A DNA stretch of 64,000 bases, from positions 806,001-870,000 of the forward strand of contig AP023240.1 in assembly GCA_016592635.1 (NCBI GenBank), in the 5' to 3' direction. The position numbers were made by a program, and so were the translations under genes. The stretch's first letter is position 1, and each line of letters begins with the position of its first letter. Under the pieces are notes generated by a model. The model did not search any database. It was not told the origin of the DNA and worked only from the letters and a program-made list of their open reading frames with translations. Of the stretch, positions 55,701 to 64,000 are shown in pieces. Origin of the DNA: Methyloprofundus sp. Its GTDB lineage: Bacteria; Pseudomonadota; Gammaproteobacteria; Methylococcales; Methylomonadaceae.

Positions 55701-58213
55701 AAATCAGCATAGGCATTATCACTGACTTCAGGTGATTTTTCTTGGTTGATATATAAGATATCTTCATCGGTCATGTGAATATATTCACGTACCGAAGCAT
55801 TGCCAAAAGTATGTCCTGCGCCTTCATTACGCTCTTTAAATAAGCCCAAGAAAGGAATGTCGCTTTCGGCAGTAACGCTTAAGGCTTTTGCATGCCATTC
55901 AGCTGCGCTAGCAGCAATATCTGCAAAACGTATTCCACCAACTGATGAATTAATATTGGGGAAATAAACTTGTAAAGCCGGCTCGTTAGTATCTATATAG
56001 TTAGACTCAAAAAATTCGCCACCGATATAGCTTTCTGCCGTACAGAGGCCGAATTTCCCCATCGTTTTCATCAGCGATTTTTCGACGGCTTTTTGGTAGC
56101 GGTCTAATGCAGCTTGTTGTTGATCGGTGCTGTATTCTGAAAGGACACGATTATGTACACTTAAAGGACAAATTGCTGAGGCACCAAAACCAAGAATGGT
56201 CGCTACATCATGGGCGCTAACGGCCTGACCAGTTTCGGAAATTAATGATGAATTAAAGCGCAAGCCTTCTTGTACTAAATGTTGGTTAGCGGCTGAAATA
56301 AGTAATAATGCTGGAATGGCTGCTTGTTCCGCACTGATATTAATATCGCTTAGAATAATGATGCCAGTATTATTACTCGCAGCTTGACCTACTTGCTGAC
56401 AAACTGTAGTTAAAGCTTGTTGCAGGTTTTTTTTATTCTGCTCTGCATCGTTGGTATCGATATCGTATAAGGCATCGATAGTGACTGTACTAACAGTGGC
56501 TTGTTGGCGTATTTGTGCTAACTGGGTGCGCTGTATAATTGGCGAATTGATAACCAATTGTTTGCTACTACCTTCGGAGAAATTAGGTTTGGCTCCAAGT
56601 GCAACACGTAAGGTCATGCCATCACTTTCACGTAATGAATCCAGTGGTGGATTGGTTACTTGCGCAAAGCGTTGGCTAAAATAGCGTGACATGCCGCCTT
56701 CTGCGCTAGAGAGTGCATTAGGTGCAAGTCCGTAACCCATCGCAGAAATTTTCTCTAGACCTGTACTGAGCATAGGATCTAATAAGAATTTAAAACTTTC
56801 TTGGTTGAGTGAGTAGGCAGTATGCTGTTGATCAATATTAAACGCATGCTGATTATCAACACTGCTTAATTCAATTGCAGCTAATTCATCTAAATGAATC
56901 GCACGTGCTTTTAATAAAGCGTGGTAATCAGTTTCTTTGGCTAAGCGCTCCATAACCTGGTGGCTATCGTATGCTTCGCCAGTTGTATGGTCAAAATATA
57001 TCATGCCGCCCGCTTCGATACGGCCGCGCTTTAAGACATCTTGAGAAGGAAAGTCAATTTGACCTGCTTCCGACATCACGGCAATATAATCTGTGGTTTC
57101 AACAGAGCGTAATGGGCGTAAGCCAAGGCGATCTAAACGCGCACCAACACGTAAGCCATCATTGAATATTAATGCGGCCGGGCCGTCGTTTTTTTCTTCA
57201 TATAAACTAAAGTATTCCAGCATGGCTTTCACGTCCGCAGAAAGCGTCGTATCATTTTCCCAGGCTGGCGGCATCATCGCTAAAATAGCGGTGACAATAT
57301 CGAGTTTATCTTCGTGAATGCGGCGCGATAAAGTTTGGTCTAAACGGCTGGAGTCGGATTGACCCAGTGGGAAGACTAAGTGTTTGCCATGTTGTCTGGC
57401 AATGGCTTTTTCGCTTAAACGATTTTTCTTATCGGTATTCAATTCACCATTATGCGCCATGTAACGGAATGGCTGTGCCATCATGGTTGCAGGGGCAGTA
57501 TTGGTAGAGAAACGCGTATGGAAGAACAGGGTATTAATTTCGTGGTCTCTATCGTACAAATCAGTAAAGTAAGGAATCACTTCAAATGAATTTAAACGAC
57601 CTTTGTAAACCTGCGTGCGTGAACTCATTGATAATGGATAAAAGCCATCTAATTCGTGACGCGTAAAGCCTTCTTCTTCAATGGTTAATAAAACATCTTG
57701 AATGAAAAATTCAAATTCTTCATGACTGGCATTTTTAAGTGCAGCAGGACGGCCAAAAATGACCTGCTTAATAGGTAGTTGTGCACTAATTGATGCATCG
57801 TTTAAAACACTATTATCAACAGGGATATCGCGCCATTTGAGAATAGGCAAATTAAATTCTTTTAAATGGTTATCAACTAAATCATGTGCAGCTGAATCGT
57901 AGTGACTATGATCTTCCGGGAAGAAAAAGTTAGCAACACCAAATTGACCTAATTCCAAGTCCTTATTTTCAGTGACTTTACGAAAAAATTTAAGTGATAA
58001 GTCAATGTTGACTCCAGCACCATCGCCGATGCCTTCAGCACTCATACCACCTCGATGTGGAATGGTACAAAGCGCTTCGTGCGCTTTATTGAGCAAATCA
58101 TGAGTTTGTTTGCTTTGCTTGTGAGTAATAAAGCCGACGCCACAGCTATCTTGTGAAGCATCAGGGTTATAAAGCATTTGATCGGTATTTTTTAAAGGGG
58201 AGTTTTTGTTCAT
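52748..58213 (-). CDS. gltB: Oversized glutamate synthase large subunit
   Basis: A 1821-residue GltB-like protein. The Ntn amidotransferase begins at Cys24 (SQDSCGVGF), so a 23-residue propeptide is expected; NGELNT and RFSTNT follow. The FMN synthase domain lies about 860-1260 with GEGGQLPAAKV, the 3Fe-4S cysteines C-x5-C-x4-C (CVMAKNCNVRCPAG, about 1247-1257), and the GXGXG domain about 1330-1570. Roughly the last 180 residues (LNDYKQALSL, IQDIIKTKEAA) go beyond the ordinary 1500-residue GltB. No gltD is adjacent; a CysJ-like gene follows. It makes glutamate from glutamine and 2-oxoglutarate. Confidence 0.95.
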   Translation of the reverse strand: MNKNSPLKNTDQMLYNPDASQDSCGVGFITHKQSKQTHDLLNKAHEALCTIPHRGGMSAEGIGDGAGVNIDLSLKFFRKVTENKDLELGQFGVANFFFPEDHSHYDSAAHDLVDNHLKEFNLPILKWRDIPVDNSVLNDASISAQLPIKQVIFGRPAALKNASHEEFEFFIQDVLLTIEEEGFTRHELDGFYPLSMSSRTQVYKGRLNSFEVIPYFTDLYDRDHEINTLFFHTRFSTNTAPATMMAQPFRYMAHNGELNTDKKNRLSEKAIARQHGKHLVFPLGQSDSSRLDQTLSRRIHEDKLDIVTAILAMMPPAWENDTTLSADVKAMLEYFSLYEEKNDGPAALIFNDGLRVGARLDRLGLRPLRSVETTDYIAVMSEAGQIDFPSQDVLKRGRIEAGGMIYFDHTTGEAYDSHQVMERLAKETDYHALLKARAIHLDELAAIELSSVDNQHAFNIDQQHTAYSLNQESFKFLLDPMLSTGLEKISAMGYGLAPNALSSAEGGMSRYFSQRFAQVTNPPLDSLRESDGMTLRVALGAKPNFSEGSSKQLVINSPIIQRTQLAQIRQQATVSTVTIDALYDIDTNDAEQNKKNLQQALTTVCQQVGQAASNNTGIIILSDINISAEQAAIPALLLISAANQHLVQEGLRFNSSLISETGQAVSAHDVATILGFGASAICPLSVHNRVLSEYSTDQQQAALDRYQKAVEKSLMKTMGKFGLCTAESYIGGEFFESNYIDTNEPALQVYFPNINSSVGGIRFADIAASAAEWHAKALSVTAESDIPFLGLFKERNEGAGHTFGNASVREYIHMTDEDILYINQEKSPEVSDNAYADFGYEKRSPEQIDSFGITPAYRNFTRILTEERDSRPAALRDVLSYPADISRAKETAEFDAILGKQNLQGNINFCIRGLAVTKHDAGFSIAFSDDNSKQRLENLAAHFKARFNDGSAELIVTDNTIEISFAAATSSTFASYLTHIKTAHNLISLSQVQPAHEITAVLATGAMSHGALLAEAHEAVAQGTNIAGALSNSGEGGEHSSRYNTLRSSKIKQFASGRFGVWAGYLADLNIEEIEIKIAQGAKPGEGGQLPAAKVSVEIAAARGGTPKVELISPPPHHDTYSIEDLGQLIHDAKAARVKVVVKLVSSEGIGTIAVGVAKAGADVINVAGNTGGTGAAAVTSLKNTGRSPEIGIAEVHQALAANGLRDKVVLRCSAAHQNGSDVVKSAILGADSFEFGTTALMMLRCVMAKNCNVRCPAGLTTIHEEFKGDPRVLAQYFMNLAHEVREILAALGYQSLLEIRGQTDLLHLMDHECMVGQMDFTKLLNYVPIIKVANPVYLEADFSIDDKIIEQFKTGFINGTQQQVIVEGSDFKLNNRHKTVGGQTALDIERTLAYELNEQQITDNSKIYINQHKRRYLAPDSLVVRTHGSAGQSYGAFNNDGMRLEHTGTCNDGVGKTACGGTIIIKSPGGGHKVPGENVLVGNFTLFGATGGKTFINGEAGDRFAVRNSGAMAVVEGVGDFACEYMTNGAVLNLGSFGKGFCNGMSGGNAYQYDPEDKLANLYDASSVEIRELTEDSDTARAHEQFVLYMLEQHAEYAESSVAQKLLDNWTSERQNFKFAIPLWLYKTQTADFIAKSVDRKMMIEELAVNEAQQQIAQVQQAYVNDSVLFAGQTPAYGDIDSPLAFNLINSFAVLNKATQIATTQVHSVEQAEAVAQRLITTKARKLQDVLVKETREAYANYDDAQLAIILANKRLNDYKQALSLRDVQSIYSIGSTNWIIEQTEINNAALVDIPAVSEYLAALNSQVVIQDIIKTKEAA

Positions 58214-58729
58214 TCATCCAGCCCGTAGCAACATGATGTTGGTTTTTTATGTAGAGTTTTTACTCTATGATTTGAAACGGTATTAATTGTTATGCCGCAC
58301 TCGTAGTGTGGTGCGTGTACGTACCGTTCAGCACTTTAATGATATGTGTTTTTTTAAGTGGCTTGTAAAACCATACCTATTAATTAAATTTTCATTTAGT
58401 GAAACTTTTCAATATTATCATGGAAAAGTCATTTTGTCATTGTTGTGGTGTTGAGTTTAATTTAAGTATAAGTTCTTTGGGATACGAACTTGAGAGGAGG
58501 TTCTAATGTAGGGCGGGTGGTGCATACCCAACATACTGGTTGCTCCATTTTAAATAGGTAGTTGTTGTGGTGAGGTTTTGCTTTGGAATAGAGAGGGCGA
58601 AGAGGCTTGATTAATATTTTTATGTCGTAGGGAAGTGTCGTTGGCGGTGGTATTAAATAATTGATTTTTAATGAATGTCCCTGCAAGAAGTTAAGTTTCT
58701 AATAGGTGGTATTTTTTAAATGAGGGCAT
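58214..58729. other. Gene-free stretch between gltB and petC
   Basis: No feature other than weak AT-rich segments is supported. A 74-codon frame on the minus strand (58462-58686) has no ribosome site or family resemblance and is not accepted. Confidence 0.6.
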
Positions 58730-58765
58730 AAAAAAAGCACTACCTCAAAAGAAGTAGCGCTTTTG
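58730..58765 (-). terminator. Rho-independent terminator after petC
   Basis: On the minus strand AAAAGCGCTAC pairs with GTAGTGCTTTT (one G-T pair), followed by T. It is 27 bases beyond the petC stop. Confidence 0.88.
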
Positions 58766-58791
58766 TATGGTTCTAAAAGTAATAGATATAC

Positions 58792-59514
58792 TTAGTGAAC
58801 GTCTTTCCAATACTCTCTTTTCAATAAGTAGGCAACCATACCGAACATAAAGATAAAGAATAAAACATATTTACCCATGCTACGACGCTTTTCTTGGATC
58901 GGTTCGCCAGCATAGACTAGAAAGTTAACAATATCATTGACTGCTTGATCAAATTCCTCTGGTGATATGGTGCCTTGTTCTACCAGAGTAAGTTCAGTGA
59001 TAATGTCTTGACCATCAACATTTTCATAAACAGCTTCTTGAGTACCTTGTAATTGCCATAATGGGTTAGGCATACCCACATCAGGGAAGATTGCGTTGTT
59101 AACACCTAGAGGTTTTTTAGTATCTATATAAAAACCTTTTAGGTAGCTATATAGCCAATCAGCGCCTCTGGAACGAGCGATTAATGATAAATCAGGTGGT
59201 GTAGTACCAAACCATTTTTTAGCATCATGACCATTCATAGCTGTCAGCATTTTGTCATAAATGCCTGCGCCATCTGGTGCCACTTTTTCCAAGATTTCTT
59301 CTTGATCTATTTCGAAGTCATCAGCAATATTTAAGTAGCGAATATATTTTGTTGAGTGACAGCCTAAACAGTATTGCACATATAGATGTGCGCCATTTTC
59401 TAATGATTTTTTATTAGATAAATCAATGTCGGCTTCTTCCAGCTCAATTCCTGCTGAGGCAAACACACCTAGAGGCATTAAGAGTAATAGACAGGTTTGT
59501 AGTATTTTTTTCAT
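58792..59514 (-). CDS. petC: Cytochrome c1
   Basis: A 240-residue subunit of the cytochrome bc1 complex: signal peptide to about 20, haem attachment CLGCHST near residue 51, the segment TPPDLSLIARSRGADWLYSYL and a C-terminal anchor (YVLFFIFMFGMVAYLLKREYW). It is separated by one base from petB. It passes electrons from the Rieske protein to soluble cytochrome c. Confidence 0.97.
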   Translation of the reverse strand: MKKILQTCLLLLMPLGVFASAGIELEEADIDLSNKKSLENGAHLYVQYCLGCHSTKYIRYLNIADDFEIDQEEILEKVAPDGAGIYDKMLTAMNGHDAKKWFGTTPPDLSLIARSRGADWLYSYLKGFYIDTKKPLGVNNAIFPDVGMPNPLWQLQGTQEAVYENVDGQDIITELTLVEQGTISPEEFDQAVNDIVNFLVYAGEPIQEKRRSMGKYVLFFIFMFGMVAYLLKREYWKDVH

Positions 59515-59515
59515 A

Positions 59516-60910
59516 TTAGTCTAGGCCCTTTTTGATATTTCTTGCAGTACGGCGTATTACTCTGGCGGCACCAGCAGCATCCGGACGTGTATGCACAACG
59601 GTTTTTCCATCTTTTGTCTCAGGTACATTTTTAGTGACTTCACCATAAATCTTCTTTAGACCAGGAATGCGATCTTCAAGAGATGGCTGCTCGGTTAGTT
59701 TTTTGGGGACTGGTTTGGTTTTTTCCCAGCGAGTATAAATTGGCATTAACAAGAAGAAGCCAAAGTAAATTGCAGTAAAAACACGAGCCATCATGGTTGC
59801 ATTTGCTGTTGGTGCTTGCATGCCCAAGTAACCTAAACCTAAAAAGCTGATAACAAATAACACGATTGCTTTTTTGTAGATGCCGCCACGATAACGAATT
59901 GACTTTACTGGGCTACGATCTAACCAAGGTAGTAGGAATAAAACGACAATTGCGCCCCCCATTGCAATAACACCAGCAAACTTATCGGGGATTGCTCTTA
60001 GAATTGCGTAGAACGGAGTAAAGTACCAAACAGGTGCAATGTGCTCAGGTGTGGCTAATGGGTCAGCCGGGATGAAATTGGCATGCTCCAGAAAATAGCC
60101 GCCCATTTCCGGCATATAAAATAATACCGTGGCAAAAAAGAACAGAAATACGGCGACACCGACGATATCTTTTACTGTGTAGTATGGGTGAAAAGGGATA
60201 CCGTCAACAGGATGTCCCCATGGATCTTTGGAGGCTTTGATTTCAACGCCGTCAGGGTTGTTTGAACCTACTTCATGTAGCGCAATGATATGCATGAATA
60301 CCAGCATCAACAAAATCAGAGGAATGGCAATAACATGAAATGCAAAGAAGCGGTTTAAAGTTGCATCGGAGATAACATAGTCACCACGTACCCATAAGGA
60401 TAAGTCATCACCAATAATGGGGATGGCACTGAAGAGTGAAATAATGACTTGAGCACCCCAATAAGACATTTGCCCCCATGGTAGTAAGTAACCCATGAAT
60501 GCTTCAGCCATTAGAGCTACGAAGAGGAGCATGCCGAAGATCCATACAAGCTCTCTAGGTTGCTTGTATGAGCCGTAAATCAATCCGCGGAACATGTGCA
60601 GATAAACGACGATAAAAAAGGCTGAGGCCCCCGTCGAGTGCATATAACGTACTAACCAGCCCCAGGGGACTTCCCGCATAATGTATTCTACTGAATCGAA
60701 TGCTAAGCTGGCATCCGGTTTGTAGTTCATGGTTAATAAAATACCAGTGATTAATTGGTTAACTAACACGAGTAGTGCTAATGAACCAAAAAAGTACCAG
60801 AAGTTAAAGTTTTTGGGCGCATAGTATTGCGCCATATGATCGTTCCACAGTTTAGTGAGTGGAAAACGATCAAGAAACCAAGAGCCGCAACTGTCTATTT
60901 TTGATTTCAT
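59516..60910 (-). CDS. petB: Cytochrome b of the bc1 complex
   Basis: A 464-residue membrane protein with eight helices. Haem b histidines in MHSTGASAFFIVVYLHMFRG and HVIAIPLILLMLVFMH. The Qo-site motif reads PVWY (APVWYFTPFYAIL) in place of the commonest PEWY; this variant is known in several proteobacterial lineages. The C-terminal about 60 residues (after RWEKTKPVPKK) are hydrophilic and end in VIRRTARNIKKGLD, an extension beyond the usual end. Its start overlaps the Rieske gene stop by ATGA. Confidence 0.97.
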   Translation of the reverse strand: MKSKIDSCGSWFLDRFPLTKLWNDHMAQYYAPKNFNFWYFFGSLALLVLVNQLITGILLTMNYKPDASLAFDSVEYIMREVPWGWLVRYMHSTGASAFFIVVYLHMFRGLIYGSYKQPRELVWIFGMLLFVALMAEAFMGYLLPWGQMSYWGAQVIISLFSAIPIIGDDLSLWVRGDYVISDATLNRFFAFHVIAIPLILLMLVFMHIIALHEVGSNNPDGVEIKASKDPWGHPVDGIPFHPYYTVKDIVGVAVFLFFFATVLFYMPEMGGYFLEHANFIPADPLATPEHIAPVWYFTPFYAILRAIPDKFAGVIAMGGAIVVLFLLPWLDRSPVKSIRYRGGIYKKAIVLFVISFLGLGYLGMQAPTANATMMARVFTAIYFGFFLLMPIYTRWEKTKPVPKKLTEQPSLEDRIPGLKKIYGEVTKNVPETKDGKTVVHTRPDAAGAARVIRRTARNIKKGLD

Positions 60911-61506
60911 GCATCAGCCTCCGTTGTGTCTTCGCCAATTATAATGCGTGTATCAGTGATGTAACGATGTGGTGGAACATCTAAGTTGGTAGGAGCGGGA
61001 ACGCCTCGTACTACACGTCCTGCCAAATCAAATCCTGAGCCATGACAAGGGCAGAAAAAGCCACCTTTCCAATCAGAACCTAAATCATTAGGTGCTATTT
61101 CAGGGCGGAAGGTTGGCGAGCAGCCTAGGTGAGTACAGAGACCCACAGCGATGAAAATTTCTGGTTTAATCGAACGAAATTCATTTTGGCTGTATGCAGG
61201 TTGTACTGATTCTAGTGAATTAGGATCTGCTAGATTGCCAGTGTTGTTCGTTAATATTTCTAATACTTCAGGCGTACGGTTAAGTACCCAGACAGGCTTT
61301 CCGCGCCATGCGGCACGAATAAGTTGTCCTGTTTCTAGCTTGCTTATATCAATTTCTACAGGTGCTCCAGCCGCTTTTGCTTTGGTACTTGGTTGCATTT
61401 GTGACAGAAATGGCACTGCAATATAACCTGTACCAACAGCACCGACAACGGTTAAAGCTGTTGTTAGAAATTGGCGTTTTGAATGATCCACGCCTTGTTC
61501 GCTCAT
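60907..61506 (-). CDS. petA: Ubiquinol-cytochrome c reductase Rieske subunit
   Basis: A 199-residue protein: N-terminal membrane anchor preceded by KRQFLTTALTVVGAVGTGYI (twin-Arg-like targeting), then the 2Fe-2S domain with CTHLGCSP and CPCHGSGFD. Start at MSEQGVDH, eight bases after GAGGAG; a GTG three codons upstream is less likely. First gene of petABC. Confidence 0.97.
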   Translation of the reverse strand: MSEQGVDHSKRQFLTTALTVVGAVGTGYIAVPFLSQMQPSTKAKAAGAPVEIDISKLETGQLIRAAWRGKPVWVLNRTPEVLEILTNNTGNLADPNSLESVQPAYSQNEFRSIKPEIFIAVGLCTHLGCSPTFRPEIAPNDLGSDWKGGFFCPCHGSGFDLAGRVVRGVPAPTNLDVPPHRYITDTRIIIGEDTTEADA

Positions 61507-61614
61507 GTATAACACTCCTCTTGTTAGCTATATGATTAGCTTTTATGATTTGTTACCGACTCAATAGTACATGAGAGCCACTGTATTTTGAAGTCTGAAT
61601 TTGTTTTCTTTTAA

Positions 61615-62706
61615 TTATTGTAAAGCTTGTAATGTTTCTTTTAGTGCCTTAATGAAGGCATTATTTTCCTCAGGTTTGCCAATAGTGACGCGTAAACAGT
61701 CACTTAATAAGCCTTGTTGCGGGCTGAGATTTTTTATTAAAATATTTTTCGATTTTAATGCGTTAAAAATATCAGTGGCTTTATTAGCTGGGGTGCGAAA
61801 AAGAATAAAGTTTGCAGCACTTTGGCTGGGGCTAATACCCTTTAATACGCTGAGTTGCAGAAACATGCGTGCACGTTCGGTGCAAATTGTTGCTGTTTGT
61901 TCGGCAAACATATCTGGATGAGCAAGTGCAAATTCAGCACTGCATTGGGTTAGAATGTTTATGTTGTAAGGTAATCTGGCTTTATTAAGTTCATTAATAA
62001 TGCTTGGGTTACCTGCAATAAAGCCTAAGCGCAAGCCTGCTAAACCGAGCTTAGATACAGTACGCATTACTAATAGATTATTGTATTCTGTTAGTTTTGC
62101 GATAAAGCTAAAGTCAGTAAAGGGGGCATAAGCTTCATCAATAATGACTAAGCCATTACTTTGTTCGATAATTTGTGCAATGGCCTCGCTATCAAATAAA
62201 TTTCCGGTGGGGTTATTTGGATAGGCAAGAAAGATAATGGCAGGCTGCTGCTCTTTAATCGCTGTCAGTGTTGCGCTAATATCCAGCTCAAAACTGTCAG
62301 CAAGTAAGGGGAGTCCTTGGTAGTTTAGCCCTAAGCATTGTGCAATTTGTTTATACATGACAAAGCTAGGCTCAGGAGCCATCACTGTTGCATCGGCAGG
62401 TAATGCCATCAGCAATAGTTGGATGATTTCATCTGAACCGTTACCCAAAATCAGGTCGCTAGTGGCAGGGATCTGATTGTATTCTTTTAGAGTACGGCAC
62501 AGAGATTTTGCTTCTGGGTCAGGATAGCGATTAATTTCAGCATCGTGTACGACCTTGAGCCATTCTGCTTTTAGTTCATCAGGCCATACATAAGGGTTCT
62601 CCATGGCATCCAGTTTAATGAAGCCGGTAGCATCAGCAACCTTATAGGCAGTTAAAGCCCTAATTTCAGGGCGAATAGCGGCATTGATTAATGCTTGTAC
62701 AGTCAT
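61615..62706 (-). CDS. hisC: Histidinol-phosphate aminotransferase
   Basis: A 363-residue PLP enzyme: KLDAMENPYVWP, LGNGSDEIIQLL, AYPNNPTGN, IIDEAYAPF and RTVSKLGLAGLRLGF (PLP lysine). It converts imidazole acetol-phosphate to histidinol phosphate. The gene starts three bases after the stop of the ASCH gene. The 108-base gap to petA suggests a separate pet promoter. Confidence 0.96.
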   Translation of the reverse strand: MTVQALINAAIRPEIRALTAYKVADATGFIKLDAMENPYVWPDELKAEWLKVVHDAEINRYPDPEAKSLCRTLKEYNQIPATSDLILGNGSDEIIQLLLMALPADATVMAPEPSFVMYKQIAQCLGLNYQGLPLLADSFELDISATLTAIKEQQPAIIFLAYPNNPTGNLFDSEAIAQIIEQSNGLVIIDEAYAPFTDFSFIAKLTEYNNLLVMRTVSKLGLAGLRLGFIAGNPSIINELNKARLPYNINILTQCSAEFALAHPDMFAEQTATICTERARMFLQLSVLKGISPSQSAANFILFRTPANKATDIFNALKSKNILIKNLSPQQGLLSDCLRVTIGKPEENNAFIKALKETLQALQ

Positions 62707-62709
62707 GTA

Positions 62710-63039
62710 TTAAGCTACACGTTTGAAATGGTGTACCCATACCGGGGCAGATTCATCCCATTCCATGCCTGCATGCATTTTTAGAATAAGGTTTTTATAC
62801 ATTTCCAATGTTGGATAGCCTTCTGCTTGTGCATCGGCATCGGTCATATCACCAATGGTTTTTCTTTCTAATGCGGTCATCACGAAATCCACACCGTCAA
62901 GGATGAAAGTTTCTTCGGGGTAGCCATAAACACCATCACGGCGCTGTTGGGTTTTGCGACCACTAAGAGCGGCTTCAACTAATTTTGGGTGTGTGACTAA
63001 GCGTTCTATTGCACAGGTTCTTTCAGGTAAATCAGTCAT
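62710..63039 (-). CDS. ASCH-domain protein in the his operon
   Basis: A 109-residue protein with the ASC-1-homology fold: KLVEAALSGRKTQQRRDGVYGYPEETFILDGV and FVMTALERKTIGDMTDADAQAEGYP, ending in VWVHHF. ASCH domains are nucleic-acid-binding or nucleotide-processing folds. It is tightly placed between hisD and hisC (31- and 3-base gaps), so it is cotranscribed with histidine genes. Its function is unknown. Confidence 0.8.
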   Translation of the reverse strand: MTDLPERTCAIERLVTHPKLVEAALSGRKTQQRRDGVYGYPEETFILDGVDFVMTALERKTIGDMTDADAQAEGYPTLEMYKNLILKMHAGMEWDESAPVWVHHFKRVA

Positions 63040-63070
63040 ATTTTTTCTCTTGTTGTCATTGTTATTTTGA

Positions 63071-64000
63071 TTATTTTAAACGGTATTCTGCTGAGCGCGC
63101 ATGTGCCGTTAGGCTTTCGCCACGCGCTAATACTGAGGCCGTTTTACCTAAAGTATTGGCACCTTCTGCAGAGCAAAAAATCAGGCTAGAGCGTTTTTGG
63201 AAATCATAGACACCTAAGGGTGAAGAAAAACGTGCTGTACCTGAGGTGGGTAATACATGGTTAGGCCCTGCACAATAATCACCTAATGCTTCGGCAGTAT
63301 AGCGCCCCATAAAGATGGCACCCGCATTGTTGATATGCTCGCAAAGGCTTTCAGGGTCTGCGACTGAAAGTTCCAAATGTTCAGGTGCAATAGTATTAGC
63401 AACTTTGGAGGCTTCAGTTAATGAGTCGACTTTAATTAAGGCTCCACGGCCAGCAAGTGATGCTTTGATAATATCGGCACGTTCCATTTCGGGTAGTAAT
63501 TTATCAATACTAGCTGCGACGGCATTTAAAAAATCAGCATCATCAGATAGCAGAATGGCTTGGGCATCTTCATCATGTTCTGCTTGTGAAAATAAGTCCA
63601 TGGCAATCCAGTCAGGATCCGTTTTGCCATCACAAATAATCAATATTTCTGATGGGCCAGCAATCATATCAATACCGACTTGACCAAAAACCAATTTTTT
63701 AGCAGTAGCAACATAAATATTACCAGGGCCAACGATTTTTTCTACTGCTGGAATACTGTCTGTGCCATAGGCTAATGCGGCAACGGCTTGCGCACCACCA
63801 ATTGCAAAGGCACGATCGACACCAGCAAGATGTGCAGCGGCTAATACGAGTTCATTAGTCACGCCGTCAGGAGTAGGTACTACCATAATTAATTCACGCA
63901 CACCTGCTACTTTCGCAGGAATGGCATTCATTAATACTGAAGAAGGGTAGGCTGCTTTACCACCTGGAACATAAAGGCCTGCACGGTCTAAAGGAGTTAC
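63071..64000 (-). CDS. hisD: Histidinol dehydrogenase (5' end outside window)
   Basis: The C-terminal 309 residues; the frame is open to base 64000, beginning [24 protein letters not shown]. Characteristic segments: [67 protein letters not shown], and [25 protein letters not shown]. It oxidises histidinol to histidine using NAD, in the last two steps of the pathway. Upstream gene lies outside. Confidence 0.97.
   Translation of the reverse strand, partial: VTPLDRAGLYVPGGKAAYPSSVLMNAIPAKVAGVRELIMVVPTPDGVTNELVLAAAHLAGVDRAFAIGGAQAVAALAYGTDSIPAVEKIVGPGNIYVATAKKLVFGQVGIDMIAGPSEILIICDGKTDPDWIAMDLFSQAEHDEDAQAILLSDDADFLNAVAASIDKLLPEMERADIIKASLAGRGALIKVDSLTEASKVANTIAPEHLELSVADPESLCEHINNAGAIFMGRYTAEALGDYCAGPNHVLPTSGTARFSSPLGVYDFQKRSSLIFCSAEGANTLGKTASVLARGESLTAHARSAEYRLK

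Noticed and set aside
58462..58686. A 74-codon open frame on the minus strand between gltB and petC
   Set aside because: It has no ribosome site, no family resemblance and low-complexity content; likely chance.
59900..60100. PVWY instead of PEWY in cytochrome b as a novel Qo-site change
   Set aside because: PVWY is a known variant in several proteobacterial lineages, so it is recorded only as a feature note.
1..64000. CRISPR array or prophage
   Set aside because: No regularly spaced direct repeats with unique spacers and no phage structural genes were found.

Overview
The window looks like a chromosome segment of a gammaproteobacterial methanotroph (Methylococcales; the low G+C by eye and the ChiA-type chitinase plus sulfatases suggest an aquatic, possibly marine, relative of Methylobacter or Methyloprofundus). 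The main support is a set of serine-cycle and C1 genes (mtdA, glycerate 2-kinase, glyA, fhs, malate dehydrogenase) beside PEP carboxykinase, GAPDH, pyruvate kinase, a cytochrome P460 and a Rieske/cytochrome bc1 operon. The genus is inference; no rRNA or methane monooxygenase gene is present to fix it.

Layout. 1-0.6 kb: end of a sugar aminotransferase (PseC-like). 0.8-1.5 kb: DsbA-like protein. 1.7-8.1 kb: C1 block (fhs; mtdA-gck-glyA on the minus strand; mdh divergent). 8.3-17.9 kb: secreted-polymer block with a lipoprotein sulfatase, a divergent LysR regulator, a GH18+GH19 chitinase, an AraC regulator and an unknown secreted protein. 18-19.8 kb: two toxin-antitoxin modules lying between a relic and the intact copy of an inositol-monophosphatase-family gene. 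20.8-25.9 kb: pckA, gapA, pyk, csp. 26.2-28.2 kb: yefM-yoeB and dbpA. 28.7-31.6 kb: low-GC small membrane-protein genes, one frameshifted, with a pair of inverted 230-bp repeats and group II intron-like scars. 32-38.8 kb: membrane protein, CPBP protease, then sulfatase, HAD lipoprotein, small membrane protein and an eight-haem cytochrome c with TPRs. 38.8-41.5 kb: two broken transposase genes next to tRNA-Arg(CCT). 41.9-50.6 kb: ettA, P460 and class II aldolase, two degraded genes, a BASS transporter, an AraC regulator and a molybdopterin oxidoreductase. 50.9-58.2 kb: an oversized GltB followed by a CysJ-like diflavin reductase. 58.8-61.5 kb: petABC. 61.6-64 kb: hisC, an ASCH-domain gene and hisD (cut by the window end).

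How they work together. MtdA, Fhs and GlyA move one-carbon units onto tetrahydrofolate and serine; glycerate kinase and malate dehydrogenase feed the C3/C4 part of the serine cycle; PckA, pyruvate kinase and GAPDH connect this to central metabolism. Transcription signals seen include clean terminators after glyA, pckA, gapA, pyk/csp, ettA and petC.

The most unusual observations are: (i) the GltB and CysJ-like pair without GltD or CysI; (ii) two hairpins with matching loops and compensatory stem changes just after the sulfatase and chitinase genes; (iii) an 11-C tract in codons 7-10 of the sulfatase; (iv) toxin-antitoxin genes between a gene and a fragment of its own 3' end; and (v) the inverted-repeat cassette at 30.2-31.3 kb. 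No CRISPR array, prophage or rRNA operon was seen.
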